Shown: positions 37,188-45,971, counted from the stretch's first letter. The stretch: 64,000 nucleotides of DNA from Terriglobales bacterium (GCA_035651655.1 DASRFG010000023.1:620001-684000); one strand, 5' to 3'. Notes: generated by a model not told the origin, from the sequence alone. Made by a program: numbers and translations.

Positions 37188-38195
37188 GTGACCAACCCTC
37201 TCCCCTTACTCGGCTCTGAAGAACCCAGACCGCTCGTGGGCATCGCCCGCCTGGCGGCTGAGGGTGAGTTCATCCAGCCCGGGCACGACGTCGAATTCTT
37301 CACCCTCGCAGCCCGCACTCTGCTCAATCGCTGCAATGTGCCGCGGATGCCGTTCACGTGGACCATAAATCCGTACCGCGGCTGTGAATTCGCATGCAAG
37401 TATTGTTACGCGCGCTATACCCACGAGTTCATGGAGTTGCGCGATGGCCTCGACTTCGAACGCAAGATCTACGTTAAGCAGCACGCAAGCTGGATGCTGC
37501 GGCGCGATCTAAAGAAAGTAAAAGCGGGAGAGCAAATAGCCATCGGCACCGCCACCGATCCCTACCAGCCGGCTGAGCGCCGCTACGGCGTAACTCGCGG
37601 CATCATGGAGGAGTTGTCCCGGCATCGCGGACTCGAGCTGGGGATCGTGACCAAATCCAACATGGTATTGCGCGATACTGATGTGCTGCGTGAAATCGCG
37701 AAGCACAATCAGCTGTTTGTCAATGTCACCATCACCACCTTGAAGACCGCCCTGGCCCGGATTTTGGAGCCGCGCGCGCCGCGTCCCGATCTGCGACTCG
37801 ACGCTGTGCGGCAGCTCAACCAGGCGGGTGTACATGCCGGTGTGATTTGCGCGCCCGTGGTGCCGGGGATCACCGATTCCCCTCGCGACCTTGAAGACCT
37901 GGTGCGAGCCACCGCCGAGGTCGGGGGAAAGCATATTTACGCCAATCCCTTGTTCCTTAAGCCGTGTTCGGCAAGCGTCTTCCTGCCCTTTCTGCAGAAA
38001 GAATTTCCGGAACTGGTGGAGAGCTACCGGCTACGCTATGCCGATCGTGCATTTCTGCCTTCGAGTTACGGCAAACGCATTTCGCAGCTGATGTCCGTAC
38101 TGCGGAAGAAGTACGGCATCGGATCGGAGTATGGCCGCGGTGGACACCCCACCCACTCTCCTCGCCTGGAGCAAGAACAGATGTCGCTGTTTTAG
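37188..38195 (+). CDS. Radical SAM protein (Rv2578c/PA0069-like family)
   Basis: A 335-residue radical S-adenosylmethionine protein beginning with GTG at 37188 (start not certain). The three-Cys iron-sulfur motif CEFACKYC (C-x3-C-x2-C) sits in WTINPYRGCEFACKYCYARYTHEF. It is followed by the typical GTATDPYQPAERRYGVTRGIMEEL, VTKSNMVLRDTDVL, VNVTITTLKTALARILEPRAPRPDLRLDAVRQLNQAGVHAGVICAPVVPGITD. This family is close to SPL-like and 'Rv2578c-type' proteins whose reaction is unknown. It is convergent with the Rieske oxygenase gene with a 13-base gap. Confidence 0.92.
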   Translation: MTNPLPLLGSEEPRPLVGIARLAAEGEFIQPGHDVEFFTLAARTLLNRCNVPRMPFTWTINPYRGCEFACKYCYARYTHEFMELRDGLDFERKIYVKQHASWMLRRDLKKVKAGEQIAIGTATDPYQPAERRYGVTRGIMEELSRHRGLELGIVTKSNMVLRDTDVLREIAKHNQLFVNVTITTLKTALARILEPRAPRPDLRLDAVRQLNQAGVHAGVICAPVVPGITDSPRDLEDLVRATAEVGGKHIYANPLFLKPCSASVFLPFLQKEFPELVESYRLRYADRAFLPSSYGKRISQLMSVLRKKYGIGSEYGRGGHPTHSPRLEQEQMSLF

Positions 38196-38208
38196 GACGC
38201 TGAGATAG

Positions 38209-39294
38209 TCAGCTCTTTGCCATCCACTCGGCATACATGCGGTGAAAGGCGTGCACGCATTTTTCCTGCTTCACGCTGTAGCGGCCGCGCTGGTAGCTGC
38301 GTGAATGCAGGTTCCTCTGCACAACTTCGCAAATGGCGCCATCTTCTTGCTGCGTCTGGTCGCCTAGCTTGATGCCCTCGGCAACTTCGGGACTCTCAAG
38401 CTTGTCCGGCGGGACATACCACTCGAAAATTACCAGCGTGCGTTCCGCTTCCAGGGGTCGAACCATATTGAGCTGCAGGTTCCCAGGATAGAAGTTCAGC
38501 ATCCAGTTGGGAAAAATCCAGAAGTATGCCGCCACTTCGCTTCCCGCACTCGCGCGATAACTTCGCACACCATTCCCGTCGGTGCGGATTGGAGTCGAGT
38601 GTTTGCAGTAATGGCTATATGCCTCGACGACGTACTGGTTGTAATCCACCTCGCGGTTCAGGCTGGGGTGGACGCTGGGCACATGATAACCTTCGAGGTA
38701 ATTATCAATGTACGTCTTCCAGTTGCATTCCACGACGTACTCCCGTCGCTCACGTAATTTCAACCCGGGCTGCTGGTAGCGTGCCACCTGCTGCGGAAAA
38801 TCACCGAAGCTCCGCGACAGGGGTCCAGCTTTGTCGTCGAGGTTCACGAACACCAATCCTGCCCATTCCTCGGTCCGCACTGGGCGAAGCCCAAATTCTT
38901 GTGGACGGAAATCAGCGACTCCTTCAAACTCCGGCGTGCTGATCAAACCACCATCGAGGCCATAGGTCCATCCGTGATACCCGCAGCGGAAAACTTTGCG
39001 TGAACCACAACCTTCCGCAGGCGGGCCGGCCCGGTGACGGCAAACGTTGTAGAAGCCGCGCAGCTTACGGGCCTCGTCACGCGCGAGCAGCAACGGCTCA
39101 TCCGCAATTTTGGCAGTGAAATAATCGCCCGGCTTCGCCAGTTGATCATGCCCGCCTACAAGCTGCCAGGTGCGCGCGAAGATCCTCTCCTTTTCTTCAA
39201 GAAGAGTCCCGCTATCGAAATAAAATTCTGCGGGCAAGGACCAAGCATGGGCGAGATCAGACTCGATCTTCAGAATCGATGAGGCCTGCTTCAT
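38209..39294 (-). CDS. Rieske [2Fe-2S] non-heme iron oxygenase, alpha-type subunit
   Basis: A 361-residue ring-hydroxylating-type oxygenase large subunit. The Rieske site reads CRHRAGPPAEGCGSRKVFRCGYHGWTYG (C-x-H ... C-x2-H). The catalytic domain includes CNWKTYIDNYLEGYHVPSVHPSLNRE, with the two His and the bridging Asp of the mononuclear iron centre, and the PNWMLNFYPGNLQLNMVRPL strand. It resembles Rieske oxygenases of the choline/carnitine/glycine-betaine and phenylpropionate groups; the substrate cannot be assigned. No beta subunit, ferredoxin or reductase is adjacent, so electrons must come from elsewhere. Confidence 0.92.
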   Translation of the reverse strand: MKQASSILKIESDLAHAWSLPAEFYFDSGTLLEEKERIFARTWQLVGGHDQLAKPGDYFTAKIADEPLLLARDEARKLRGFYNVCRHRAGPPAEGCGSRKVFRCGYHGWTYGLDGGLISTPEFEGVADFRPQEFGLRPVRTEEWAGLVFVNLDDKAGPLSRSFGDFPQQVARYQQPGLKLRERREYVVECNWKTYIDNYLEGYHVPSVHPSLNREVDYNQYVVEAYSHYCKHSTPIRTDGNGVRSYRASAGSEVAAYFWIFPNWMLNFYPGNLQLNMVRPLEAERTLVIFEWYVPPDKLESPEVAEGIKLGDQTQQEDGAICEVVQRNLHSRSYQRGRYSVKQEKCVHAFHRMYAEWMAKS

Positions 39295-39398
39295 GGCCGC
39301 TTATTGTATGCCACGGCTCGCGCTATTGACCTAGAACTGGCTTTCCACTAGCGTGCGGAGATTCACGGCACGCTCACCAGCGCTGCCCTGCCGAACCG

Positions 39399-40763
39399 AT
39401 GCCCGCATCTCCAATATCACCGAGCCAGATCTCAGGCGCACGCTCGATTTCTTCACGGCCTGCCAGCCATCAGCAGCTGAAGCGCATTGCCCTGGTCCCG
39501 TTTGTGGCCCTCCTCTATGGCTACTGCTCCGGTGGACCTTTCGATTTTGAAGCCATGGTTTCAAGGGCAGGCCCGGGCATGGCGCTCATTTTTATTCTCA
39601 CTGTTCCATTTCTGTTCAGCGTGCCTATCTCCCTGGCTACTGCCGAAATGGCCACCGCTATGCCTGTGGAAGGGGGCTTTTACCGGTGGACGCGAGCTGC
39701 CTTTGGCAGCTTTTGGGGCTTTCATTGCGGATGGTGGAACTGGACCGGCACATTTCTCATGAGCGCCTCCTATGGCGTGGCTCTGGCGGACTACATCGGT
39801 CAGTTCCACCCGCTAAATAGCCGCTTGGAACACTGGCTGATCGCATTTTCATTTCTCGCGCTGGTCGCATTTCTGAACATCCGCGGAATTCGACTTGTGG
39901 GCAATCTCACCCTTGCCCTGCTCCTGGGAGCGCTCATCCCGGTGACAATTTTCGTCGTTAAGGGTTTGGCGCAGGCACGCTTCAATCCGTTTTATCCCAT
40001 CATGCCCTCGAACCGTTCCTGGCACGATGTGTTTGGAGTTGGATTGGCACTGGGATTGTGGATTTACTCCGGTTACGAACAACTCTCAACCGTCAGCGAA
40101 GAAATCGACCAACCGGAGCGCAATTTCCCGCGCGCGCTTGCCATTGTCGTCCCCCTGGCCATGATCACTTTCTTTTTGCCACTCGCCGCCGGACTTGCTG
40201 CCTTAGGAAATTGGGAGCAGTGGCAGACCGGATATCTGGTTCGCGCAGCCCGGCTGATCGGCGGGCCGACACTGGAATCAGCCATGTTGGCGGCCGCAGC
40301 AGCCTGCACTTTCGTGCTCCTCGATAGCACAGTCCTCTCTGCCAGCCGGCTGCCCTTCACCATGGCTGAAGACGGTTACTTTCATCCTGCATTGGCAAAA
40401 CTGCATGCACGTTTCGGAACTCCCGCCCGCGCCATCGCGCTCTCCACCGTAATTTGCGCTGTGCTCGCGGTTTTCAGCCTGACGCAACTAATCGCGATTT
40501 ATGCTTGGCTGCGGAGTGCAACCTCGGTGCTGACCCTCCTCTCGGTATGGCGGTTGCGGCGTATAGCTCCCGACCTGCCGCGAAGATTTCTGATTCCTGG
40601 CGGCGCGGCCGGGCTGGCAGCCGTTGTGTTGGTGCCCATCGCGCTCTTTGCCTGGGCACTCATCAACAGCGATCCGCAATCGCGCATTTGGGGCCCGGCA
40701 TGTCTTGCCCTGGGCCCGGTCGCATACTTTGCATTTGCCCGGCGCAGTCGCCCCAGCCGCTGA
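39399..40763 (+). CDS. APC-type amino acid/polyamine permease
   Basis: A 454-residue integral membrane transporter with about 12 hydrophobic segments: ALVPFVALLYGYCSGGPFDFEAMV is the first, and the RLVGNLTLALLLGALIPVTIFVV segment lies in the middle. The pattern GFHCGWWNWTGTFLMSASYGVALADY, the SGYEQLSTVSEEIDQPERNFPRALA motif and the final helix resemble the APC superfamily (amino acid-polyamine-organocation). The substrate is not assigned. The metallophosphoesterase start is 25 bases beyond the stop. The first 25 residues (PASPISPSQISGARSISSRPASHQQLKR) are polar and may include a start further in. Confidence 0.9.
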   Translation: MPASPISPSQISGARSISSRPASHQQLKRIALVPFVALLYGYCSGGPFDFEAMVSRAGPGMALIFILTVPFLFSVPISLATAEMATAMPVEGGFYRWTRAAFGSFWGFHCGWWNWTGTFLMSASYGVALADYIGQFHPLNSRLEHWLIAFSFLALVAFLNIRGIRLVGNLTLALLLGALIPVTIFVVKGLAQARFNPFYPIMPSNRSWHDVFGVGLALGLWIYSGYEQLSTVSEEIDQPERNFPRALAIVVPLAMITFFLPLAAGLAALGNWEQWQTGYLVRAARLIGGPTLESAMLAAAAACTFVLLDSTVLSASRLPFTMAEDGYFHPALAKLHARFGTPARAIALSTVICAVLAVFSLTQLIAIYAWLRSATSVLTLLSVWRLRRIAPDLPRRFLIPGGAAGLAAVVLVPIALFAWALINSDPQSRIWGPACLALGPVAYFAFARRSRPSR

Positions 40764-40788
40764 CGCGAACTTACCACCGCAAGTCCCG

Positions 40789-41685
40789 ATGGTAGACTTG
40801 CCTTTGACCCCGCCTCGCCTGACTCGCCGACAATTGCTCTTCGGGGCCGCGGCAGCAACTGCCGCCGGTGGCCTCGCCCTCGCCACCGATGCGGTCACTC
40901 TCGGTGCTCACCACCTGGTGGTCGAGCGGGTGGAAGTTCGCCTCCCGCGTCTCCCGGAACGCCTGGACGGCTTCTCGATTGTTCAGTTGAGCGACTTTCA
41001 CTATGGAGGGTTCAACGAACCGATCATCAGATCCGCAGTATCCCGTACCAACGAATTAGCGCCAGATGTTGTAGTGCTTACCGGGGACTTCGTCAGCCAC
41101 CCCTATATCGGTGGAAAAGCTCGCCAGGCAGGGCGCAATGCAGAACCCTGCGCCGTTCTTCTATCGGGCTTGCGGGCTCGGCTAGGCGCGTTTGCAGTTT
41201 TGGGCAATCATGACGCCACCACCGACCCGGATTTCATCAGCGAGGCTCTAAGCGGACACGGGATTCACGTCCTCCGTAATTCCTCCGTAGCGCTAGAGCG
41301 GGACGGTGCCCGCTTGTGGCTAGCCGGCCTGGATGACGTGCTTGAAAGAGATCACGATCCTGACCGCGCACTCTCCAAGATTGCTCGCGGAGAGACGACC
41401 CTGCTGCTGGTACACGAACCTGACTACGCCGATGAAGTGGCGCGTCAGCACTTTCGTACCCCCGTGGACTTCCAGATGTCGGGCCACTCCCACGGGGGCC
41501 AGATTCGATTCCCTCTGGTTGGTCCCCTGTACTTGCCCCCGCTGGCTGAAAAATACGTTGAAGGCTTGCGCCAGATTGGGCCCATGAAGCTTTACACCAA
41601 TCGGGGTGTCGGAACCATCGGACTTCCCGCGCGTCTCAACTGCCCGCCAGAAATTACCTTGTTCACGCTTCGCCGTGCAGTATAG
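40789..41685 (+). CDS. Tat-exported metallophosphoesterase (YkuE-like)
   Basis: A 298-residue calcineurin-like phosphoesterase. ATG 40789 is preferred because it gives a twin-arginine-like signal (RLTRRQLLFGAAAATAAGGLALA), although codons upstream in the same frame overlap the permease. Motifs: LSDFHYGG, LTGDFVSHP, LGNHDATTD, LVHEPDYADEV, and MSGHSHGGQIRFPLVGPLYLPP. The last matches the YkuE type, a family that includes UDP-2,3-diacylglucosamine hydrolase-like proteins. It is probably a periplasmic phosphodiesterase of unknown substrate. It is convergent with the uracil-DNA glycosylase gene (17-base gap). Confidence 0.88.
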   Translation: MVDLPLTPPRLTRRQLLFGAAAATAAGGLALATDAVTLGAHHLVVERVEVRLPRLPERLDGFSIVQLSDFHYGGFNEPIIRSAVSRTNELAPDVVVLTGDFVSHPYIGGKARQAGRNAEPCAVLLSGLRARLGAFAVLGNHDATTDPDFISEALSGHGIHVLRNSSVALERDGARLWLAGLDDVLERDHDPDRALSKIARGETTLLLVHEPDYADEVARQHFRTPVDFQMSGHSHGGQIRFPLVGPLYLPPLAEKYVEGLRQIGPMKLYTNRGVGTIGLPARLNCPPEITLFTLRRAV

Positions 41686-41702
41686 GAGAGAAGCGATCCT
41701 CT

Positions 41703-42356
41703 TCAAGCGGCTTTGTGCTCAGGCAACAAGGCTGCGACTTTCTTCAGGTCTGCAATGAACCGCTCTGTCTCGCGATGGCGACTTTCATCATCAGGCGCGC
41801 GAAGAATGGAAGAAGGATGGACCGTCGCGGTGATAAACGGGGCCAGCGGCGAGGACAACATCTCGCCTCGATGTTGTGTTACCCGGAAAGTCCGTCCCAG
41901 TAACGCCTGGGCTGCAGTAGCACCGAGACAGACGATCACAGTGGGACGGACAACCGCAATCTCCGCATCGAGCCACGGGCGGCAGGCGGCGATTTCCAGT
42001 TGATTGGGTTTCTTGTGAATGCGCCGCTTTCCCCGCGGCTCCCACTTGAAGTGCTTGACGGCGTTGGTTACGTAGGTAGCGCGGCGATCAATCCCGGCTT
42101 GCTCCAGTGCTTTGTCCAACAGCAAACCAGCCGGACCGACGAACGGGCGACCAGCCAGATCTTCGCGATCACCAGGTTGCTCTCCCACAAACATCACCCG
42201 GGCACGCGCACTCCCCTCCCCGAAGACGGTTTGCGTTCCCAGTCGCCATAAGTCGCAAGCGCGACAATGCCGCGCGGCTGCACGCAAGTTCTCCAGCGTC
42301 GGTCTCTGCGGAATCAGGGGCGCTGCCGTAAGCTGATTCTTCGTCGTTCTGGCCAT
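41703..42356 (-). CDS. Uracil-DNA glycosylase of the UdgX type
   Basis: A 217-residue family 4-like uracil-DNA glycosylase with a 4Fe-4S cluster site (C31, C34, C125, C143). Motif A is GEQPGD (58-63) rather than the GEAPG of ordinary family 4 enzymes, and the sequence carries the R-loop KRRIH (110-114). Both features define UdgX. In mycobacterial UdgX the histidine of KRRIH (H109) covalently captures uracil-containing DNA; the equivalent here is H114. Motif B is HPSSILR (180-186). Expected role: excising or trapping uracil in DNA. It is a single gene on the minus strand, flanked by plus-strand genes. Confidence 0.92.
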   Translation of the reverse strand: MARTTKNQLTAAPLIPQRPTLENLRAAARHCRACDLWRLGTQTVFGEGSARARVMFVGEQPGDREDLAGRPFVGPAGLLLDKALEQAGIDRRATYVTNAVKHFKWEPRGKRRIHKKPNQLEIAACRPWLDAEIAVVRPTVIVCLGATAAQALLGRTFRVTQHRGEMLSSPLAPFITATVHPSSILRAPDDESRHRETERFIADLKKVAALLPEHKAA

Positions 42357-42573
42357 TCCTTTCTCTTCAGATGCACTCCGGATTTACCGCGGTGCTTCCG
42401 CCGGCTCCATACTCTTCCGTATTGACAATTCTTGTCGAACTAATTTCCCGAACTGGGAGAAGCGCTCATCATCCAGCCATGAACTCTTCTCCCCCTGCCG
42501 CTCTCACGTCTTGTAGCGCCACAAAACGAAAGACTTACATTCCAACCCTGAACCCTGCTGGTTAATTCTCGTA

Positions 42574-42588
42574 TGGCACTAAAACTGC
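42574..42588 (+). promoter_or_regulatory. Putative sigma-54 promoter for the pilin-like gene
   Basis: TGGCACTAAAACTGC fits the sigma-54 pattern: GG at 42575-42576 and GC at 42587-42588, separated by exactly ten bases, with TGGCAC as a full -24 element and CTGC as the -12. Transcription would start about 42600, past the first in-frame ATG (42593), which supports the GTG start at 42617. Other intergenic bases (42357-42573) show only a lone TTGACA at 42422. Confidence 0.6.
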
Positions 42589-42616
42589 CACTATGGGCGG
42601 TAGGGGTATTCAAAAG

Positions 42617-43162
42617 GTGTCCGAACCGACGCTGTCGCGGTGCAGAAGAGCGTCAAGCGCGGGTGAACACCATGGATTTTCGCTACCCGAGCTGCTCATC
42701 GTGGTAGCCCTGATTTTAGTTCTTACCGCCATCGTGGTACCTAGTTTCTTTCGGTCGCGAATGGCGGCCAATGAGGCATCTGCAGTGGGTTCCATTCGAA
42801 GCATCAACACGGCGGAAGCAACTTACCAGACAGCATACCCCAGTACCGGTTATCCGGCTACGCTGAGCAGTCTTGGAGGCGCGGCGCCTTGTTCGGCTTC
42901 GGCGGCCACTGCTTGCCTCCTTGATAACGCCTTGGCCTCCGGTACAAGAACGGGCTACACATTTGTGGCGGTAGGGGCGAATCCCATTGGAACCGCGAAC
43001 ACCACCTACTCAGTTGGAGCTGCGCCACTTGCCTGTGACAAAACCGGGGTGCGGCGCTTCTGCTCGTTGCAGGACCAGGTGATCCGAGTGGATAACAATG
43101 CGGGCCAAAGCACCACTCCACCGGATGCACCCAGTTGCTCGGCATTAGCTGCATTGCCCTGA
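42617..43162 (+). CDS. Type IV pilin-like protein (PilA/PulG type)
   Basis: A prepilin-like protein of 181 residues from the GTG at 42617, which has AGGGG 10 bases upstream; an ATG at 42593 lacks a ribosome site and lies upstream of the predicted sigma-54 start point. The processing site HHG|FSLPELLIVVALILVLTAIVVPSFF has Phe at +1, Glu at +5 and a hydrophobic helix of about 20 residues. The rest shows IRSINTAEATYQTAYPSTGYPATLSSLGG, typical of pilin and fimbrial subunits of Acidobacteriota and myxobacteria, and three or four Cys that could form disulfides. It is probably a structural subunit of the type IV machinery encoded at 46856-53653. A terminator follows. Confidence 0.87.
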   Translation: MSEPTLSRCRRASSAGEHHGFSLPELLIVVALILVLTAIVVPSFFRSRMAANEASAVGSIRSINTAEATYQTAYPSTGYPATLSSLGGAAPCSASAATACLLDNALASGTRTGYTFVAVGANPIGTANTTYSVGAAPLACDKTGVRRFCSLQDQVIRVDNNAGQSTTPPDAPSCSALAALP

Positions 43163-43174
43163 TTCAGATCAAGG

Positions 43175-43207
43175 TCGGCTAAGTACCTGGGGGAGGGTAC
43201 GAGCCGA
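43175..43207 (+). repeat. Hairpin downstream of the pilin-like gene
   Basis: TCGGCT plus GTACC (43175-43187) pairs with GGTAC plus AGCCGA (43196-43207), giving an 11-bp stem with small bulges and an eight-base loop. It directly precedes the terminator at 43208 and may belong to the same transcript end. Confidence 0.5.
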
Positions 43208-43241
43208 GGGGAGCGACGGAGAGATCTGGCGCTCCCCTTTT
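43208..43241 (+). terminator. Rho-independent terminator of the pilin-like gene
   Basis: GGGGAGCG (43208-43215) pairs with CGCTCCCC (43230-43237), loop of fourteen bases, then TTTTAATTT. It lies 46 bases after the pilin stop. Confidence 0.75.
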
Positions 43242-43293
43242 AATTTCGCCGCAATCTGGTGCGATGACTTCAGTGCACGTACATCCGTGATTA

Positions 43294-43321
43294 TTGGCTG
43301 CCCGTTGGCGTTGAATATAAT
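43294..43321 (+). promoter_or_regulatory. Putative promoter of the ABC transporter operon
   Basis: TTGGCT (43294-43299), a 16-base spacer and a perfect TATAAT (43316-43321) precede the ABC ATPase start at 43349. It would drive the ATPase, permease and TPR protein genes that overlap one another. Confidence 0.5.
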
Positions 43322-43348
43322 TGAGAAAACGTATTTGACTCAGCTTCT

Positions 43349-44278
43349 ATGGCAGCGATCGAAATTATTGGCTTAGAGAAAACCTACAGCGTAGGATTTT
43401 GGCGTAAACAGCTGAAGTACGGATTGTACCCGCTGACTCTGACCGTCGAAAAAGGCGAGTGCTTCGGATACTTGGGCCCGAATGGCGCCGGGAAGACTAC
43501 CACCCTCAAGCTACTGATGGGCTTGATTTACCCTACAGGCGGCTCTGCCCAGATCCTGGGCATGGACCTCAACGATCCGCGGGTAAAAGCTCAGATCGGA
43601 TTCTTGCCTGAGCAGCCGTATTTCTACGACTACCTCACGGCGCGCGAACTGCTTGAGTATTGTGCCCACCTTTCAGGCGTTCCCGCCCGCCAGCACAAGC
43701 GCCGGGTGGGGGCGGTGTTGGAACGCGTTGGGATAGCGGACTCCGCCAATGTCCAATTGCGAAAATTTTCCAAAGGCATGCTGCAGCGCGTGGGATTGGC
43801 CCAGGCGATCCTGCACGATCCCAAGATCGTCTTTTTCGATGAACCGATGTCCGGCTTGGATCCGATGGGTCGGCGCGAAGTGCGGAACCTGATGGAAGGC
43901 CTGAAGCACGAAGGCAAAACTATATTTTTCTCTACCCATATACTCTCGGACGCTGAGGCCCTCTGCGATCGAGTGGCGGTCCTCAATAAGGGCAAACTGC
44001 GCGGGGTGGGAGTGATTGCCGACCTGACCTCAACCGTCCGCGGCAAAGTGGAAGTGCTCTGGCAAGGCGCCAAGGTGCCGGCGAACATCGAAAAAATCGC
44101 TCTCGAGTCACACATCACCGGAGAGATGGTGCGGGCAGTCATTCCCGAAGAAAAACTGGACTCGACCATTGATGCGCTACGACGGTCCGAGCTGCGCCTG
44201 GTTTCGGTGACCCCGGTTCGCGCTACGCTGGAAGATTATTTCATTGAGAAGGTGGAGAACCAAGAGGTGATGGCATGA
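43349..44278 (+). CDS. ABC transporter ATP-binding protein
   Basis: A 309-residue nucleotide-binding subunit of an exporter. Walker A is GPNGAGKTTTLK, the Q-loop follows in GFLPEQPYFYDYLTARELLEY, the signature is FSKGMLQRVGLAQAILHDPK, Walker B is IVFFDEPMSGLDP, and the H-loop lies in FFSTHILSDAEALCD. It is longer than the 230-residue minimum, with a C-terminal extension (about 230-309) as in the CcmA/NatA-like group. It overlaps the permease gene by 4 bases, so the products form a complex. The substrate is unknown; LolA and pilus genes downstream hint at an envelope role only. Confidence 0.95.
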   Translation: MAAIEIIGLEKTYSVGFWRKQLKYGLYPLTLTVEKGECFGYLGPNGAGKTTTLKLLMGLIYPTGGSAQILGMDLNDPRVKAQIGFLPEQPYFYDYLTARELLEYCAHLSGVPARQHKRRVGAVLERVGIADSANVQLRKFSKGMLQRVGLAQAILHDPKIVFFDEPMSGLDPMGRREVRNLMEGLKHEGKTIFFSTHILSDAEALCDRVAVLNKGKLRGVGVIADLTSTVRGKVEVLWQGAKVPANIEKIALESHITGEMVRAVIPEEKLDSTIDALRRSELRLVSVTPVRATLEDYFIEKVENQEVMA

Positions 44279-45051
44279 GCAGCCGTATCGTGCACATCGC
44301 GTCCAATACTTTTCGCGAGGCGGTCCGCGATCGCGTGCTCTACAACCTGATTGCGTTCGCGGTTCTCATCACGGGTACTTCGGTCCTGGTAGGACAGATC
44401 TCCATAGACATCGAAAAGCTCGTGGTTATGAACCTTGGCCTCACCGCGGTTTCACTCTTTGGCTTGGTCATCGCCATCTTCATCGGAATCGGACTGGTCT
44501 CAAAGGAAATTGACAAGCGCACTTTGTACACCATCCTGGCCCGGCCAGTGCGCCGATGGGAATTCATTCTCGGCAAATTCTGGGGCCTGGTGGGAACGTT
44601 AGTAGTGAACACGTTCTTCATGGCGATCGCAATTTTCGCGGCCTTGCTCTATGTTGCGCATCATTTTGAAAAAACTGACGCGTATCTGCTGGTCGCCTTG
44701 TACTTCATCGTTCTGGAGTTCGTCGTAATAACTGCTCTAGCGCTGCTATTCTCGTCGTTTTCGTCGCCCTTGCTCTCAGCCATTTTTGCTTTTGCTCTCT
44801 ACGTCATCGGAACTTTCGCCGAAGACCTGCGTGGATTTGCCGCGGTGAGTCATGGCCTCACTCGCTGGGTAGCAACCGCTGCCGCCTATGTTGTTCCCAA
44901 CTTTGCCTCCCTCAATGTGATTTCAAGCGTCGCCCATGCCCAGCCGGTCGCGGGCTCACTGGTGCTCTACAACTCGTTGTACGCCATGCTTTACGCGGCT
45001 GCGGCGCTCTGCGGCGCCATGTTGATCTTCGAATATCGTGATTTGAAATGA
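44275..45051 (+). CDS. ABC-2 type transporter permease
   Basis: A 258-residue membrane protein with about six hydrophobic segments (VLYNLIAFAVLITGTSVLVG, LTAVSLFGLVIAIFIGIGLV, FWGLVGTLVVNTFFMAIAIF, LVALYFIVLEFVVITALALLF, SPLLSAIFAFALYVIGTFA and AMLYAAAALCGAMLIF). The KEIDKRTLYTILARPVRRWEFILGK segment between the second and third is the coupling region typical of ABC-2 (Nat-like) permeases. It overlaps both neighbours by 4 bases and would pair with the ATPase encoded before it. Confidence 0.92.
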   Translation: MSSRIVHIASNTFREAVRDRVLYNLIAFAVLITGTSVLVGQISIDIEKLVVMNLGLTAVSLFGLVIAIFIGIGLVSKEIDKRTLYTILARPVRRWEFILGKFWGLVGTLVVNTFFMAIAIFAALLYVAHHFEKTDAYLLVALYFIVLEFVVITALALLFSSFSSPLLSAIFAFALYVIGTFAEDLRGFAAVSHGLTRWVATAAAYVVPNFASLNVISSVAHAQPVAGSLVLYNSLYAMLYAAAALCGAMLIFEYRDLK

Positions 45052-45971
45052 GAGTCGGCCGGCGTATTCCCATCATTCTTGGTACAGCCATTGCACTATG
45101 CCTGGCGCTGGCGGTGTTGACCGTTCGGCAGTTGGACCAGCTTCGGCCTAGCGCCACTTTAGAAGAAGTCCTTTACGTCCCCTCGCCCAAGATTTTAAAG
45201 CGCATGACCCTTGGCTATGGGGGCCTGCTGGCGGACATCTATTGGACCCGCGCCGTGCAATATTTCGGCCGTCATCATTTCTTGCGCGCTCGTGAATACA
45301 ATCTGCTCGCGCCTTTGCTTGAAATCACCACCGCTCTCGATCCTCACTTAATGGTGGCTTACGAATTCGGAGGCATGTTCCTCGCACAGCGCCCGCCGGA
45401 GGGCGCCGGCATGCCCGACAAAGCAGTTCAACTGCTTGAGCAAGGCATCACCCAAAACCCGGGAGAATGGAAGCTCTATTACGACTTGGGATTCATCAAT
45501 GCCACTGAGCGCAAGGACTATGCGGCGGCGGCTAAAGCTTTCGAGCGCGGTTCTGTCGTTCCCGGCGCTCATCCCTGGCTGAAAGTGCTCGCCGCCCATA
45601 TGGCCGAGCATGGTGGCGATCTGCAGACCGCCCGCTTTATGTGGACGAAGACCTACGAGACCACCCAGGATAAGAGCATTCGTGCCAATGCCGCCGCTCA
45701 CTTGCGCGCGCTGCAAGTGGACCAGGAAGTTCTTCAACTTGAGGCTATGGCTCGGAAATATCGAGATCTTACCGGCTTTTATCCCGAAAGTTTGGCCCAA
45801 CTGGTACGTACCGGCTGGCTGCCCGGAATACCCCTCGATCCTATAGGTCACCCTTACCGCTTGGCTCCGGGAGGCCGCGTGGAAGTGGCGGTTCCCGACG
45901 ATCTTCCCTTCATCACTGAAGGCCTGCCGCCGGGTATGAGCGCACCCGCGCCGAAGAAGCTATCTGAGTAA
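45048..45971 (+). CDS. TPR-like membrane-anchored protein of unknown function
   Basis: A 307-residue protein with one N-terminal membrane segment (IPIILGTAIALCLALAVLTV) and helical repeats after about residue 80 (ALDPHLMVAYEFGGMFLAQRPPEGAGMPDKAVQLLEQGI, LYYDLGFINATERKDYAAAAKAFERGS) that read like TPRs. Its first half carries VPSPKILKRMTLGYGGLLADIYWTRAVQYFG. A C-terminal segment (LTGFYPESLAQLVRTGWLPGIPLDPIGHPYRL) looks like the pseudopilin-type domain end. It is tied by a 4-base overlap to the ABC permease. I do not recognise a named function; it probably acts with the exporter. Confidence 0.75.
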   Translation: MRVGRRIPIILGTAIALCLALAVLTVRQLDQLRPSATLEEVLYVPSPKILKRMTLGYGGLLADIYWTRAVQYFGRHHFLRAREYNLLAPLLEITTALDPHLMVAYEFGGMFLAQRPPEGAGMPDKAVQLLEQGITQNPGEWKLYYDLGFINATERKDYAAAAKAFERGSVVPGAHPWLKVLAAHMAEHGGDLQTARFMWTKTYETTQDKSIRANAAAHLRALQVDQEVLQLEAMARKYRDLTGFYPESLAQLVRTGWLPGIPLDPIGHPYRLAPGGRVEVAVPDDLPFITEGLPPGMSAPAPKKLSE

